From: Burkholderia pyrrocinia
GTDB lineage: Bacteria; Pseudomonadota; Gammaproteobacteria; Burkholderiales; Burkholderiaceae
Assembly: GCF_018417535.1 (NCBI RefSeq)
Contig: NZ_CP070977.1
Location: 2,046,001-2,110,000 of the forward strand
Direction: 5' to 3'
DNA length: 64,000 nt
Shown here: piece after piece, positions 17,875-30,366 of the stretch
Numbering within the stretch: position 1 is the first letter of the stretch
Layout: each line of letters begins with the position of its first letter
The notes under the pieces: model-generated
Databases searched by the model: none
The model's input: only the letters and a program-made list of their open reading frames with translations
What the model was told of the DNA's origin: nothing
Position numbers and translations under genes: made by a program

Positions 17875-18927
17875 ATGTTCTTGATGAAAAGTCTTGGCCG
17901 TTCGATCGGCCCGATCCGCAAGTTGCATGACAACCGTAACGCACTAGCCGTGGCACTTCAAGCGGCAGAAGTGCGAGCTCGCGACGCCGAAGATCAAGTT
18001 CGCAATCTGGAAAATCTGGTGGAGGCCACGCGTCGCACACCTTTCTTCGCCTATTACGCCAACTTTGACGCGCTCGAATGCATGCGCCGCCACGAAGTGC
18101 ATGACCGAAAGCCCACACCGGGATTCCAGACGAACTGGCTTGGCGTGCTGGTGGACCCCAAGATTCTCCCCTTCCTGGCAGGTCAAGGCGGCAAACTGGA
18201 CCATTTCCCCCTGCCGGCCAACTGGCACGCCGACATCGCGGAATGGGCCTCCGCGTTGCATGCCGTGGAATTGGCGCGCCCAGACACCTTCAATATGATC
18301 GAACTTGGCTGCGGATGGGGTTGCTGGATGAATAACACCGGCGTGGCAGCCAAGCGTACCGGCCGCAAGGTACATGCTGTCGGCATCGAGGGCGACGAGG
18401 GCCATCTCGAGTTCGCCCGCGAGGCACTGGCGCGCAACGGGTTCTCACAGGACGAATACACGCTGCACCGCGGCGTCGCTGCAGCCGCCGATGGGGCCGC
18501 CCTCTTCCCGCGTCAGGAACACGCTGGCCACGAATGGGGACTGGAGCCGGTCTTCGGTGCTACGAAAGAGCAGCAAGACCAGGCCGTGGCCACTGGCAGC
18601 CACGACTTGTTGCCGATGGTTTCCCTGGAGGCAGCAATTGGCGACCGAGATCGCATCGATCTCTTGCACATCGATATCCAGGGCGGCGAGGCCGACCTGA
18701 TCGAATCGTGCCTGCCGATCCTGAACGAGAAGGTAGCCTACGTTCTGATCGGGACTCACTCGAAGCACATCGAAGGACGGCTGTACGACATGCTGACGCC
18801 CAACGGCTGGTTGATTGAAATGGAGCGCCCCGCCTTCTACCAAGTCAAGAACTGGAGACCCGAACTGATCGTGGATGGCGTTCAAGCTTGGCGCAATCCA
18901 CGTTTCATTCCGCCGGGACACGTCTAA
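17875..18927 (+). CDS. FkbM-family SAM-dependent methyltransferase
   Basis: 350 residues. An N-terminal coiled-coil-like stretch (about residues 22-52) precedes a Rossmann methyltransferase domain. Motif I is NMIELGCGWGCWM near residue 140. The acidic strand 2 is HAVGIEGDEGHLE, and the FkbM-type LLHIDIQGGEADLIES lies near residue 265. FkbM proteins O-methylate sugars or natural products; the acceptor here is unknown. AGGAG lies 10 nt before the ATG. GC content is visibly lower and codon choice less biased than the surrounding core genes. With the flanking remnants this suggests acquisition by transfer, perhaps with lost LPS or polysaccharide neighbours. Confidence 0.82.
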   Translation: MFLMKSLGRSIGPIRKLHDNRNALAVALQAAEVRARDAEDQVRNLENLVEATRRTPFFAYYANFDALECMRRHEVHDRKPTPGFQTNWLGVLVDPKILPFLAGQGGKLDHFPLPANWHADIAEWASALHAVELARPDTFNMIELGCGWGCWMNNTGVAAKRTGRKVHAVGIEGDEGHLEFAREALARNGFSQDEYTLHRGVAAAADGAALFPRQEHAGHEWGLEPVFGATKEQQDQAVATGSHDLLPMVSLEAAIGDRDRIDLLHIDIQGGEADLIESCLPILNEKVAYVLIGTHSKHIEGRLYDMLTPNGWLIEMERPAFYQVKNWRPELIVDGVQAWRNPRFIPPGHV

Positions 18928-19043
18928 GAATCGTGGCGCTCAGTGAACCGAACTGACGAGTTTTCCGGTGCTGGCCCAAGTCGCGTTCAGCGCTTCGTTC
19001 AAACTCCCTGAACCGGCACGCTGGCCATTTGTGTTCCGGGAAG

Positions 19044-19226
19044 CTACACCGGTGTGACTGGTGCACTGAAGGTCGTGCCATCGTATGGATAGCCTATTCC
19101 AACATTTGCCCCGACCGGTATCGCAATGGCTTGGCTGCTTGCTGGCGGTTGCCATGGCGAAGTATCTCCGTCCCAGACAATGATGTTGTTGACTATGCCG
19201 CTTTTTACTATTGCGTAATCTGCCAT
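19044..19226 (-). CDS. Phage tail-fibre/assembly-like small protein (remnant)
   Basis: 60 residues, MADYAIVKSGIVNNIIVWDG, then PWQPPASSQAIAIPVG, then VGIGYPYDGTTFSAP. The pattern of a short protein with VVNIIxWDG and GIGxxYDGTTFSAP is common at the end of phage tail-fibre modules. The frame stays open for about a dozen codons upstream (TVTEGYRNFQIA), hinting that it is the tail end of a longer fibre gene. No other phage genes remain apart from this scrap. Function as a stand-alone protein is unlikely. Confidence 0.45.
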   Translation of the reverse strand: MADYAIVKSGIVNNIIVWDGDTSPWQPPASSQAIAIPVGANVGIGYPYDGTTFSAPVTPV

Positions 19227-19524
19227 CGCAATCTGAAAGTTTCGGTACCCTTCGGTGACGGTCCGATATCAGGCCGGTATCGCGTCGGTAACGTTTCAGT
19301 AACGGCCAAGTAACGGCGCACAGCGCTGATGCCAGTCTCAACTTGGGGACACCTGTCCCAATTCGGGACGCCCTTTCGCCCAGCGTTACACCGGGCTTCA
19401 AACCCGGTTGAGCTACGAGGCAACGCGCATGCTTGGAGGAATGCTTGTGGGATGCTACAAGCAACGTTGGTGGCGGCGGAAGCGACGCGCCAAAACAACA
19501 CGTTCGCGTTTGGCGGGTAGAAAT
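19227..19524. other. Gap with phased GTAACG repeats and a tRNA-like hairpin
   Basis: No gene is supported. GTAACG occurs three times exactly 11 bp apart (19288, 19299, 19310). A nested stem (GCGTT/AACGC outside CCGGG/CCCGG, 19383-19426) encloses the loop CTTCAAA, superficially like an anticodon arm. The rest is featureless. Composition matches the transferred segment to the left rather than serS. Confidence 0.4.
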
Positions 19525-19551
19525 GAAAAACGGGCCGAAAGGCCCGTTTTT
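19525..19551 (-). terminator. Intrinsic terminator after tRNA-Ser(CGA)
   Basis: AAAAACGGGCC-GAAA-GGCCCGTTTTT, a 7-bp GC stem flanked by A and T runs. It is effective in both directions and lies 10 nt past the tRNA 3' end. Confidence 0.85.
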
Positions 19552-19560
19552 ACTATTGTA

Positions 19561-19652
<92 letters not shown>

Positions 19653-19768
19653 GTTTTACTGCACTTCCCGGCTGGTCATGTCCGGGCAAGAAAAGATTAT
19701 AAAACGATCTTTTCTGAGCTGACAAGCCCTTTCCGCAAATTTTTTTGCGAGGGCTTCGGCAGCCGATT

Positions 19769-21211
<1,443 letters not shown>

Positions 21212-21316
21212 TCACATTGTGCCAAACCATTGCGGACGGCGAAACGCCTGCACCGGCCGCACGTAACGCGTCGAACGACACCCACGCATCCGCCTCGCCG
21301 CCCTTCAAGGAACCCG

Positions 21317-21586
21317 ATGGCCATCGAACTGGACAAGGAAGTACGCGACCGCGCAATCGCGTCGCTGCAACGTTATTTCACAGAAAACATGGACGAGCCG
21401 ATCGGCAACATCCAGGCCGGCGCGCTGCTGCACTTCTTCGTCGAGGAGATCGCGCCCGCGATCTACAACCTCGCGATCGCCGACGCACAGGAACGCCTGC
21501 AAGCACGGGTCGCCGAGCTCGACATCGACTGCCACGAAGAGCCGTTCGAATACTGGAAGAAACAGCAGCCGGGCCGCAAGCGCTAA
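21317..21586 (+). CDS. DUF2164 family protein
   Basis: 89 residues, MAIELDKEVRDRAIASLQRY, then FTENMDEPIGNIQAGALLHF. This matches the DUF2164 pattern (E..IGNLxAxxLLDFFLEEIGPxxYNxA, here EEIAPAIYNLAIADAQERLQ). Cytoplasmic, helical, function unknown. AAGGAA lies 6-7 nt before the ATG at 21317. It is encoded opposite serS and rarA, between them. Confidence 0.85.
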   Translation: MAIELDKEVRDRAIASLQRYFTENMDEPIGNIQAGALLHFFVEEIAPAIYNLAIADAQERLQARVAELDIDCHEEPFEYWKKQQPGRKR

Positions 21587-21627
21587 CGCATTCGGAACGG
21601 GGCGCCGGCCAATCCGCGCGTTGCCTG

Positions 21628-22938
21628 TCAGTCCTTCTTGCCGGCCTCGCGATCGAGCTCGCGCAGCCACGCGAGCTTGTCGGCGATCTTCGATTCGAGC
21701 CCGCGCGGCACCGGCTTGTACCAGTGCGGCTCGCGCACCCCGTCCGGCAGGTACGTCTCGCCGGCCGCATACGCGTTCGGTTCGTCGTGCGCGTAACGGT
21801 ACGCGTGGCCGTAGCCGAGTTCCTTCATCAGCTTGGTCGGCGCGTTGCGCAGATGCACGGGCACCTCGCGCGACTTGTCCTGCTTCACGAACGCCATCGC
21901 CTGGTTGAACGCGTTGTAGCCCGCGTTGCTCTTCGCCGCGCATGCGAGATAGATCACCGCCTGCCCGAGCGCGAGTTCGCCTTCCGGCGAGCCGAGCCGC
22001 TCGTAGGTTTCAGCCGCATCGTTCGCCATCTGCAGCGCGCGCGGATCGGCAAGACCGATGTCTTCCCACGCCATCCGCACGATGCGCCGCGCGAGATACT
22101 TCGGATCCGCGCCGCCGTCGATCATCCGGCAGAACCAGTACAGTGCGCCGTCAGGGCTCGAACCGCGCACCGACTTGTGCAGCGCCGAGATCTGGTCGTA
22201 GAAGTTGTCGCCGCCCTTGTCGAAGCGCCGCGCGTTCAGCGTCATCGCGCTGCTGACGAAATCGGCATCGATCGTCGCGACGCCGGCTGACGATGCCGCC
22301 GTCTGCGCCTGCTCGAGCAGGTTCAGAAAGCGCCGCGCGTCGCCGTCCGCATAGCCGACCAGCGTATCGATCGCCTTGTCGTCGAACGCGAGGCCGTCGA
22401 GCGCGATTTCCTGCGCGCGCTTCAGCAACTGGCGCATCTCGTCGTCGTCCAGCGACTTCAGCACGTACACCTGCGCACGCGACAGCAAGGCCGAGTTGAC
22501 CTCGAAGCTCGGGTTCTCGGTCGTCGCGCCGATGAAGGTCACGAGCCCCGACTCGACGAACGGCAGCAATGCATCCTGCTGCCCCTTGTTGAACCGATGG
22601 ATCTCGTCGACGAACAGGATCGTGTGGCGGCCGGTGCGGTTCAGCGTGTCCTTCGCCTGCTCCATCGACTCGCGGATGTCCTTCACGCCGCCGAGCACCG
22701 CGGACAGCGCAATGAACTCGCAGTCGAACGCGAGCGCGGTGAGCCGCGCGAGCGTCGTCTTGCCGACGCCGGGCGGCCCCCACAGGATCATCGAATGCGG
22801 CTTGCCCGATTCGAACGCGAGCCGCAGCGGCTTGCCTTCGCCCAGCAAATGCGTCTGGCCGATCACCTCGGCGAGCGTCTTCGGCCGCAGCGCCTCGGCA
22901 AGCGGCCGGCGCGGCTCGACTTGAAACAGGTCGGACAT
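21628..22938 (-). CDS. rarA: Replication-associated recombination protein A (MgsA family AAA+ ATPase)
   Basis: 436 residues. RarA acts at stalled replication forks and gaps, with clamp-loader-like architecture. Walker A GPPGVGKTTLA is near residue 54, Walker B ILFVDEIHRFN near 108, then sensor 1 TFIGATTENPSFEVN and the arginine-finger region ALLSRAQVYVL. The C-terminal tetramerisation domain carries RMAWEDIGLADPRAL. The ATG at 22938 (MSDLFQVEPRRPLAEALRP) is the family N-terminus; a longer start adds eight residues. It follows lolA in the ftsK-lolA-rarA-serS order. Confidence 0.96.
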   Translation of the reverse strand: MSDLFQVEPRRPLAEALRPKTLAEVIGQTHLLGEGKPLRLAFESGKPHSMILWGPPGVGKTTLARLTALAFDCEFIALSAVLGGVKDIRESMEQAKDTLNRTGRHTILFVDEIHRFNKGQQDALLPFVESGLVTFIGATTENPSFEVNSALLSRAQVYVLKSLDDDEMRQLLKRAQEIALDGLAFDDKAIDTLVGYADGDARRFLNLLEQAQTAASSAGVATIDADFVSSAMTLNARRFDKGGDNFYDQISALHKSVRGSSPDGALYWFCRMIDGGADPKYLARRIVRMAWEDIGLADPRALQMANDAAETYERLGSPEGELALGQAVIYLACAAKSNAGYNAFNQAMAFVKQDKSREVPVHLRNAPTKLMKELGYGHAYRYAHDEPNAYAAGETYLPDGVREPHWYKPVPRGLESKIADKLAWLRELDREAGKKD

Positions 22939-23043
22939 GAACCCTCGCTCCACATCAAACAATGGCGACCGAACCAGCCGCCGGGCCCGACATTATGACA
23001 GCCGCGCGACGGCGCCGCCGTGCCTGGCGCCCAGTGCCCGTGC

Positions 23044-23093
23044 CCGGAAACGACACGGGCCTGCCGTCGCCGGCAGGCCCGTGTCGTTTCCGG
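23044..23093. terminator. 23-bp perfect inverted repeat between lolA and rarA
   Basis: CCGGAAACGACACGGGCCTGCCG and its exact complement flank a TCGC tetraloop, beginning 21 bp past the lolA stop. On the minus strand it would fold right after lolA. There is no U-tract on either side, so it is not a textbook intrinsic terminator. It may still block transcription, protect the lolA mRNA 3' end, or set the lolA/rarA expression ratio. Confidence 0.6.
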
Positions 23094-23114
23094 AAGAGCG
23101 GCGCGCGGCGCCGG

Positions 23115-23804
23115 TCAGCCGGTGATCACGTCCGCGCCCTTCGGCACGACGAACTTGAAGGTATCGCCCTTCAGCGGCGGATTCGTCTGGATGTTCGTAA
23201 ACGTCAGCAGCGTGACATTGCCGAACACGTCATGCAGCTCCATCGCGGCGAGCGTGCCGTTCCGGAAGCCGATGCCGATCCGCTGGAACTGCGTGTCCTG
23301 CGCCTTCGGCAACATCTCGAGCCACTCGATGCCACCCTTCTCGCCGGCATCGCGCAGCGTGTAGTTCTTGTCGAGATCGTTGCTGCCGAACAGGATCGCG
23401 GCCGGGCTCGCGCCCAACGCACCGTTCAGCTTGCGCTCGGTGACCTGGTTCAGGTCGCGGTCGTACACGTAGAGCTTGTCGCCGTCGGCCTGCAGCACCT
23501 GCTGGTACGGCTTCTGGTACGTCCAGATGAACTTGCCCGGCCGCGCGAACACGAACGTGCCGCTCGAATTGTCGGTGGGCTTCGGCACAGCCTGCGCAGC
23601 GCTCGCGCCCTTGGCCGGCGCCTTGACGATCTGCTGCGTGAAGTCGCCCTTCGCCGAACGCACCTGCGACACGAAGGCCTTCAGTTGTTCGGTGCCGCCC
23701 GCGAACGCATGCGTCGCCGCGAGCATCAGCGATGCGCCGGCGAACGCCGCGCCGAGCCAGCGCCGCGTCGAACGAAGGGAAGGGACGAACGAAAGTTGCT
23801 GCAT
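23115..23804 (-). CDS. lolA: Outer-membrane lipoprotein carrier protein LolA
   Basis: 229 residues. A signal peptide ([21 protein letters not shown], cleavage near residue 35) sends it to the periplasm, where LolA takes lipoproteins from LolCDE to LolB. The mature part shows the LolA pattern: [57 protein letters not shown] and the C-terminal [16 protein letters not shown] lies about 10 nt before the ATG at 23804. It is the second gene of the ftsK-lolA-rarA run, 46 bp after ftsK. Confidence 0.95.
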   Translation of the reverse strand: MQQLSFVPSLRSTRRWLGAAFAGASLMLAATHAFAGGTEQLKAFVSQVRSAKGDFTQQIVKAPAKGASAAQAVPKPTDNSSGTFVFARPGKFIWTYQKPYQQVLQADGDKLYVYDRDLNQVTERKLNGALGASPAAILFGSNDLDKNYTLRDAGEKGGIEWLEMLPKAQDTQFQRIGIGFRNGTLAAMELHDVFGNVTLLTFTNIQTNPPLKGDTFKFVVPKGADVITG

Positions 23805-23850
23805 GATGCGGTTTTCTCCCTGGGTGGCCGGCGCTGCGGGCGCCGCGGAC

Positions 23851-26160
23851 TCATTCCGCGTCGCGCGCCGGCACAAGAATTTCGCGGTTGCCGCTCGACG
23901 ACATCGCCGACACGAGCCCCGACTGTTCCATCTGCTCGAGCAGCCGTGCCGCGCGGTTATAGCCGATCCGCAAATGACGCTGCACGAGCGAGATCGACGC
24001 GCGGCGGTTCTTGATGACGATCTCGACCGCCTGGTCGTACAGCGGATCAGACTCGCCGCCGCCTTCGCCGGTTCCCGCGCCGGCCGAGCCCTCGTCGCCG
24101 TCGGCGGTGCCGCCTTCGAGCAGGCCCTCGACGTAGTTCGGCTCGCCCTGCTCCTTGAGCTTGTCGACGACGCGATGCACTTCGTCGTCGCCGACGAATG
24201 CGCCGTGCACGCGCACGGGCAGCCCGGAGCCGGGCGGCAGGTACAGCATGTCGCCCATCCCGAGCAGCGATTCGGCGCCCATCTGGTCGAGAATCGTGCG
24301 CGAGTCGATCTTCGACGACACTTGGAACGCGATCCGCGTCGGCACGTTCGCCTTGATCAGGCCCGTGATCACGTCGACGGACGGACGCTGCGTTGCGAGG
24401 ATCAGGTGGATGCCGGCCGCGCGCGCCTTCTGCGCGATCCGCGCGATCAGTTCCTCGACCTTCTTGCCGACGACCATCATCAGGTCGGCCAGCTCGTCGA
24501 TCACGACGACGATGTTCGGCAGGCGGCCCAGCGGCTCGGGATCTTCCGGCGTCAGGCTGAACGGGTTCGGAATCTTCTCCTCGCGCTTCGCCGCGTCGTC
24601 GATCTTGTTGTTGTAGCCCGCGAGGTTGCGCACGCCGAGCTTGCTCATCAGCTTGTAGCGGCGCTCCATCTCCGCGACCGTCCAGTTCAGCGCATGGCCG
24701 GCCTGGCGCATGTCGGTGACGACCGGGCACAGCAGGTGCGGAATGCCTTCGTAGACGCTCATTTCGAGCATCTTCGGATCGATCAGGATCAGGCGCACCT
24801 GATCGGCGGTCGCCTTGTACAGCAGCGACAGGATCATCGCGTTGATCCCGACCGACTTGCCCGAACCGGTCGTGCCGGCAACGAGCAGGTGCGGCATCTT
24901 CGCGAGATCCGCGCACACGGGCTTGCCGCCGATGTCCTTGCCGAGGCTCAGCGTCAGCGCCGACGATGCGGCCGCATACACCTCGGAGCCGATGATCTCG
25001 GACAGGTGCACCGTCTGGCGGCGCTGGTTCGGCAGTTCGAGCGCCATGTAGTTCTTGCCGGGGATCGTCTCGACGACGCGGATCGACACGAGCGACAGCG
25101 AGCGCGCGAGATCCTTCGCGAGGTTGACGATCTGGCTGCCCTTCACGCCGGTGGCCGGCTCGATCTCGTAGCGCGTGACGACCGGGCCCGGATACGCGGC
25201 GACAACGCTCGCCTCGACACCGAAATCCTTCAGCTTCTTCTCGATCAGGCGCGACGTGAATTCGAGCGTATCGGCCGAAATCGCTTCCTGCGTCTTCGGC
25301 GCGGGGTCGAGCAGCGACACCGGCGGCAGCGTCGAATCGCCCGGCAGGTCGGTGAAGAGCGGCACCTGGCGCTCGCGCTCGACACGCTCGGACTTCGCCG
25401 GCGTGACGACCGGCGGCACGATCGTCACGGGCTCGTGATCCTCGATGCGCACGCGCTCCTCCTCGACCTTGCCTTCGCGGCGCACGGCCGCGGCTTCGCC
25501 GAGCTTGCGGTCGCGCTCGGCCTCGCGGCGCAGCTTCGCGACGTTGACGGCCGACAGGATCGCGCCGCCGACGCGCTCGGAAACCGACAGCCACGAGAAG
25601 CGGAAATACAGCGACAGGCCGATCGAGAGCGCGATCAACAGCAGCAGCGTGCCGCCCGTGAAGCCGAACGCGTGCGACATCGCGCCCGCGACGGCCTCGC
25701 CGACGACGCCGCCCGGCGCACGCGGCAACTGCACCTTCAGCGACCACATGCGCAGCGCCTCGATGCCGTCGCACGCCAGCACGACGAGCACGAATGAGAA
25801 GATTTCGGTGAGCCAGCCGATCGGCCGCTCGGGTTCGTCTGCGACCGCCTCGTGGCGCGTGATACGGCGGTAGTTGACGGCGATGCGCCGCCCGAGCGGC
25901 ACGATCAGCCAGTAGGCCGACAGGCCGAACAGCAGCAGGATGATGTCGGCTGTCCACGCGCCGACGCGGCCGGCCCAGTTCGAGATGTGGTCCACCTGCG
26001 CGGCGTGCGTCCAGCTCGGATCGCGCCGGCTGTAGCTCAGCAGGGCCATCACCAGAAATGCGCAGAGCGCGACCTGGAGAATCCAGCGGATCTCCGTGAG
26101 GAGCTTCGACATCCGGTGCGGCAACGCCTGTGCCTGGGCGGAATAAGGAGCTTTTGCCAT
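23851..26160 (-). CDS. ftsK: DNA translocase FtsK
   Basis: 769 residues. FtsK anchors at the septum, pumps DNA towards dif and activates XerCD for chromosome dimer resolution. The N-terminal membrane domain (about four helices within residues 25-190) is followed by a short linker (200-280), then the motor. Walker A is GTTGSGKS at about 429-436 and Walker B is [10 protein letters not shown] near 551. The C-terminal winged-helix gamma domain (about 705-769; [20 protein letters not shown]) reads KOPS sequences. It is much shorter than E. coli FtsK because the linker is short, normal for beta-proteobacteria. Divergent from trxB. Confidence 0.97.
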   Translation of the reverse strand: MAKAPYSAQAQALPHRMSKLLTEIRWILQVALCAFLVMALLSYSRRDPSWTHAAQVDHISNWAGRVGAWTADIILLLFGLSAYWLIVPLGRRIAVNYRRITRHEAVADEPERPIGWLTEIFSFVLVVLACDGIEALRMWSLKVQLPRAPGGVVGEAVAGAMSHAFGFTGGTLLLLIALSIGLSLYFRFSWLSVSERVGGAILSAVNVAKLRREAERDRKLGEAAAVRREGKVEEERVRIEDHEPVTIVPPVVTPAKSERVERERQVPLFTDLPGDSTLPPVSLLDPAPKTQEAISADTLEFTSRLIEKKLKDFGVEASVVAAYPGPVVTRYEIEPATGVKGSQIVNLAKDLARSLSLVSIRVVETIPGKNYMALELPNQRRQTVHLSEIIGSEVYAAASSALTLSLGKDIGGKPVCADLAKMPHLLVAGTTGSGKSVGINAMILSLLYKATADQVRLILIDPKMLEMSVYEGIPHLLCPVVTDMRQAGHALNWTVAEMERRYKLMSKLGVRNLAGYNNKIDDAAKREEKIPNPFSLTPEDPEPLGRLPNIVVVIDELADLMMVVGKKVEELIARIAQKARAAGIHLILATQRPSVDVITGLIKANVPTRIAFQVSSKIDSRTILDQMGAESLLGMGDMLYLPPGSGLPVRVHGAFVGDDEVHRVVDKLKEQGEPNYVEGLLEGGTADGDEGSAGAGTGEGGGESDPLYDQAVEIVIKNRRASISLVQRHLRIGYNRAARLLEQMEQSGLVSAMSSSGNREILVPARDAE

Positions 26161-27519
<1,359 letters not shown>

Positions 27520-27584
27520 GCCGCGAGCCTTGCCGCGCCGGGCGCTACAATGGCGTCCGCTGCCGCGAAGCGGGCTCGACCGGA

Positions 27585-27616
27585 AAGCCGCTGCCGCCGC
27601 GCAGCGGCTTTTTTTT
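27585..27616 (+). terminator. Intrinsic terminator after trxB
   Basis: AAGCCGCTGC (27585-27594), a six-base loop and GCAGCGGCTT (27601-27610), then a run of eight T. It stands between trxB and the Smr-domain gene, 39 bp before the latter's ATG. Confidence 0.9.
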
Positions 27617-27654
27617 GCCCGCGCGCCCGAACGCGCCTGCCCTGCTACCGAATC

Positions 27655-28434
27655 ATGGCGAAGAACCAGCCCCATCCGAGCGATCCCGCGAAGCGGAAGA
27701 TCGCCGCCCGTCCCGCGAACCCCGCGCCGGCCGCCCCGCCGCCCGCACCCGATCCGGCCGCGTTGCGCGGCCAGGGCCTCGCCGGCCTCGGCGCGTTGCG
27801 CAAGTCGCTGCAAGGCGAAGCCGATCGGCGCGAGCGTGAGCGCGTCGAAACCGCGAAGGCCGAGCGCAAGACGGAAGCCGACGCGAACCTGTTCCGCAAC
27901 GAAATCGGCACGGTCCAGCCGCTGAACGCGCCGCCGCGCGCGGCGGCCGGCCGCATGCCGCCCGACCCGGTGCCGAAGCAGACGCAGCGCGATGAAGAAG
28001 ACGTGCTGAACGCGACGCTGTCGGACGAATTCGATCCCGAGACGGTGCTCGACAGCGACGACTCGCTGTATTACCACCGCCCCGGCATCAGCCGCGACGT
28101 CGTGCGCAAGCTGCGCAGCGGCGCGTGGATCGTGCAGGCGCAGCTCGACCTGCACGGGATGCGTCGCGACGAGGCGCGCGACGCACTCGCCGAATTCATC
28201 CGCGAAGCCAGCAAGAAAGGGCTGCGCTGCCTGCGCGTGATCCACGGCAAGGGGCTCGGCTCGATCGGCAAGGAACCCGTGCTGAAGGGCAAGGTGCGCG
28301 CGTGGCTCGTGCAGAAGGAAGAAGTGATCGCGTTCTGCGAGGCGCGCGGCCACGACGGTGGTGCGGGCGCGGTGCTCGTGCTGCTGCAACCGCTCGCGGC
28401 GCCCGCCGACCGGGGGCCGCGTGCCGCATCCTAG
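27655..28434 (+). CDS. Smr/MutS2-domain protein (DUF-type endonuclease candidate)
   Basis: 259 residues. The N-terminal half is Pro/Ala-rich and charged, likely disordered. The C-terminal Smr domain begins QAQLDLHGMRRDEARDALAEF, with the conserved LDLHG, and contains RVIHGKGLGS (the HGKG loop). Smr domains have nicking endonuclease activity in some proteins; here that is inference from family. The ATG at 27655 follows the trxB terminator and its T-run. The gene overlaps the downstream membrane protein by 14 bp, implying an operon. Confidence 0.9.
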   Translation: MAKNQPHPSDPAKRKIAARPANPAPAAPPPAPDPAALRGQGLAGLGALRKSLQGEADRRERERVETAKAERKTEADANLFRNEIGTVQPLNAPPRAAAGRMPPDPVPKQTQRDEEDVLNATLSDEFDPETVLDSDDSLYYHRPGISRDVVRKLRSGAWIVQAQLDLHGMRRDEARDALAEFIREASKKGLRCLRVIHGKGLGSIGKEPVLKGKVRAWLVQKEEVIAFCEARGHDGGAGAVLVLLQPLAAPADRGPRAAS

Positions 28435-29044
28435 GCTGACGCTCGCGATCGCCGTACTGGAGGCGATCGCGACGCTGGCGTTCGCGATTTCGGGTTTCAT
28501 CGAGGCGCGCAAGAACCGCCTCGACTCGGTCGGCACGTTCGTCGTCGCGCTCGCCACCGCGTTCGGCGGCGGCACGCTGCGCGACATCCTGCTCGAGCGC
28601 AGGCCGTTCTACTGGGTCGTGCACGACGACTACGTGATCGCGATCTTCGTGCTCGCGCTGTTCGCGCCGTTCGTGCTGCGGATGCTGTCGCGACTGTCGG
28701 CCGAGCGGTTGCTGCTCGTCGCCGACGCGATCGGGCTCGGCATCTTCAGCATCTCGGGCACGGCGATCGCGCTCGATGCCGAGATGCCGCGTTTCATCGC
28801 GGTGATGATGGGCGTGATCACCGGCGTGGTCGGCGGGATCGTCCGCGACGTGCTGTGCAACGACATCCCGCTGATCCTGCGCGATTCGCGGCCGTATGCG
28901 ACCTGTGCGTTCGTCGGCTGCTGGTTCTACCTGCTGCTCGTGTGGCTGCAGTTCGACTCGGTGTACAGCGTGCTGCTCGCCACCGGCTTCATCCTCGTCG
29001 CGCGGCTGGCGACGTTCAAGTTCGACGTGCGGCTGCCGCACTGA
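28421..29044 (+). CDS. TRIC-type cation channel family protein (YadS/UPF0126)
   Basis: 207 residues, about seven membrane helices, arranged as two repeats of the glycine-rich unit seen in this family: AFAISGFIEARKNRLDSVG with ATAFGGGTLRDILLERRPF in the first, then IFSISGTAIAL with GVVGGIVRDVLCNDIPLILR in the second. Prokaryotic members form trimeric monovalent-cation-selective channels. The GTG at 28421 is the likeliest start because it begins just before the first helix and follows a G-rich stretch, overlapping the Smr gene end. Confidence 0.9.
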   Translation: MPHPRLTLAIAVLEAIATLAFAISGFIEARKNRLDSVGTFVVALATAFGGGTLRDILLERRPFYWVVHDDYVIAIFVLALFAPFVLRMLSRLSAERLLLVADAIGLGIFSISGTAIALDAEMPRFIAVMMGVITGVVGGIVRDVLCNDIPLILRDSRPYATCAFVGCWFYLLLVWLQFDSVYSVLLATGFILVARLATFKFDVRLPH

Positions 29045-29080
29045 CTGCCGCCGCAGCGCCAGCCGCATCGCCGGAAACAA

Positions 29081-29109
29081 AAGGGGCCGCTCATTCGAGA
29101 CGGCCCCTT
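29081..29109. terminator. Convergent intrinsic terminator
   Basis: AAGGGGCCG (29081-29089) and CGGCCCCTT (29101-29109) form a 9-bp stem between the convergent TRIC gene and the sugar ABC operon. On the minus strand it is followed by TTTTGTTT, so it mainly ends the importer operon. Confidence 0.8.
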
Positions 29110-29137
29110 ATCCTTGATTCAGCGCGCGAGCGCCGCC

Positions 29138-30256
29138 TCACGCGATCCGCTCTTCCGATGCCGGATCGAACAGCACGGCCTTCGACACGTCGAACAACAG
29201 CGACTGCGTCTGACCCGGCTGCGGGTTCGCGGCCGGATGCACGCGGCTCACGATGCGCTTGCCGTTCACCTGCGCGAACACGTGCGTGTCCGGCCCGGTC
29301 GGCTCGGTCACGTCGACGCGCACGTCGATCGGCTGCAGGCTCGACGCCTCGCCGTTGTGCGCGTTGCGCGCGTCGGTGATGCGCTCCGGACGCAGGCCGA
29401 GGATCACCTCGCGGCCGACGTGGCCGTTCATCCGCTTCGCGTCGAACGGCAGCTTCAGCGCGCTGCGCGCGAGGCCCGTATCGATCTCGAGCGCGATTCC
29501 GCTGCCCTGCTCGACCAGCTTGCCGTTGATGAAGTTCATCGGCGGCGCGCCGATGAAGCCCGCGACGAACAGGTTCGACGGCGAATCGTAGATCTCCTGC
29601 GGCGCGCCGAACTGCTGGACCACGCCGTCCTTCATCACCGCGATCCGGTCGCCGAGCGTCATCGCCTCGATCTGGTCGTGCGTCACGTAGACGATCGTCG
29701 TGCCGAGGCGCTGGTGCAACAGCTTGATTTCGGCGCGCATCTCGATGCGCAGCTTCGCGTCGAGGTTCGACAGCGGCTCGTCGAACAGGAACAGCGACGG
29801 ATCGCGCGCGAGCGCGCGGCCCATCGCGACGCGCTGGCGCTGGCCGCCCGACAACTGGCCCGGCTTGCGGTCGAGCAGGTGCTGGATCTGCAGCATCTGC
29901 GACACGCGGTCGACGATCTGCTGCTGCTCGTTCTTCGGCACCTTGCGGATGTTCAGGCCGAACGAGATGTTCTCTCGCACCGTCATCGACGGATACAGCG
30001 CGTACGACTGGAACACCATCGCGATGTCGCGATCCTTCGGCGACAGGTCGTTGACGACCTTGCCGTCGATGCAGATCTCGCCGCTCGTGACGGTCTCGAG
30101 CCCGGCGATCATGTTGAGCAGCGTCGATTTCCCGCAGCCCGATCCGCCGACCAGGATCAGGAACTGTCCGTCCTCGATCTCGATGTCGACACCCTTCAGG
30201 ACCGGCACCCCGTTCGGGTAGGTCTTGTACACGTCACGGATGGAAAGGCTTGCCAT
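29138..30256 (-). CDS. Sugar ABC transporter ATPase (UgpC/MalK type)
   Basis: 372 residues. Powers the sugar importer encoded upstream. Walker A GGSGCGKSTLLNMIAG, Q loop in MVFQSYALYPSMTV, signature LSGGQRQRVAMGRAL, Walker B SLFLFDEPLSNLDAKLR and switch His in VTHDQIEA. The C-terminal TOBE/regulatory domain (about 240-372) is typical of MalK-like subunits. Its place as the last gene behind a GtsA-GtsB-GtsC set suggests it is the dedicated glucose ATPase (GtsD of Pseudomonas), but MalK-type subunits can serve several importers. Confidence 0.93.
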   Translation of the reverse strand: MASLSIRDVYKTYPNGVPVLKGVDIEIEDGQFLILVGGSGCGKSTLLNMIAGLETVTSGEICIDGKVVNDLSPKDRDIAMVFQSYALYPSMTVRENISFGLNIRKVPKNEQQQIVDRVSQMLQIQHLLDRKPGQLSGGQRQRVAMGRALARDPSLFLFDEPLSNLDAKLRIEMRAEIKLLHQRLGTTIVYVTHDQIEAMTLGDRIAVMKDGVVQQFGAPQEIYDSPSNLFVAGFIGAPPMNFINGKLVEQGSGIALEIDTGLARSALKLPFDAKRMNGHVGREVILGLRPERITDARNAHNGEASSLQPIDVRVDVTEPTGPDTHVFAQVNGKRIVSRVHPAANPQPGQTQSLLFDVSKAVLFDPASEERIA

Positions 30257-30366
30257 GCTGTGAATCCTCTGTCTCGTCTCGCGCGGCGCTGCGGCGCCGC
30301 GTCGGGTTCGTTTCGATGCGCCGCGCGACGTGCGCGGCCGGTTCGTCATATCGGATAAAGCCGCGC

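Noticed and set aside
19383..19426. tRNA-like fragment with loop CTTCAAA (selenocysteine-type anticodon)
   Set aside because: There is an anticodon-like stem and an outer stem, but no D arm, variable arm, T arm or CCA. It is a plain hairpin or at most a tiny tRNA scrap.
18940..19464. 174-codon minus-strand frame across the phage-tail remnant
   Set aside because: Most of it reads a different frame from the recognisable tail protein. Its C-terminal end (AGSGSLNEALNATW) looks slightly protein-like, but the evidence is too thin to call a gene.
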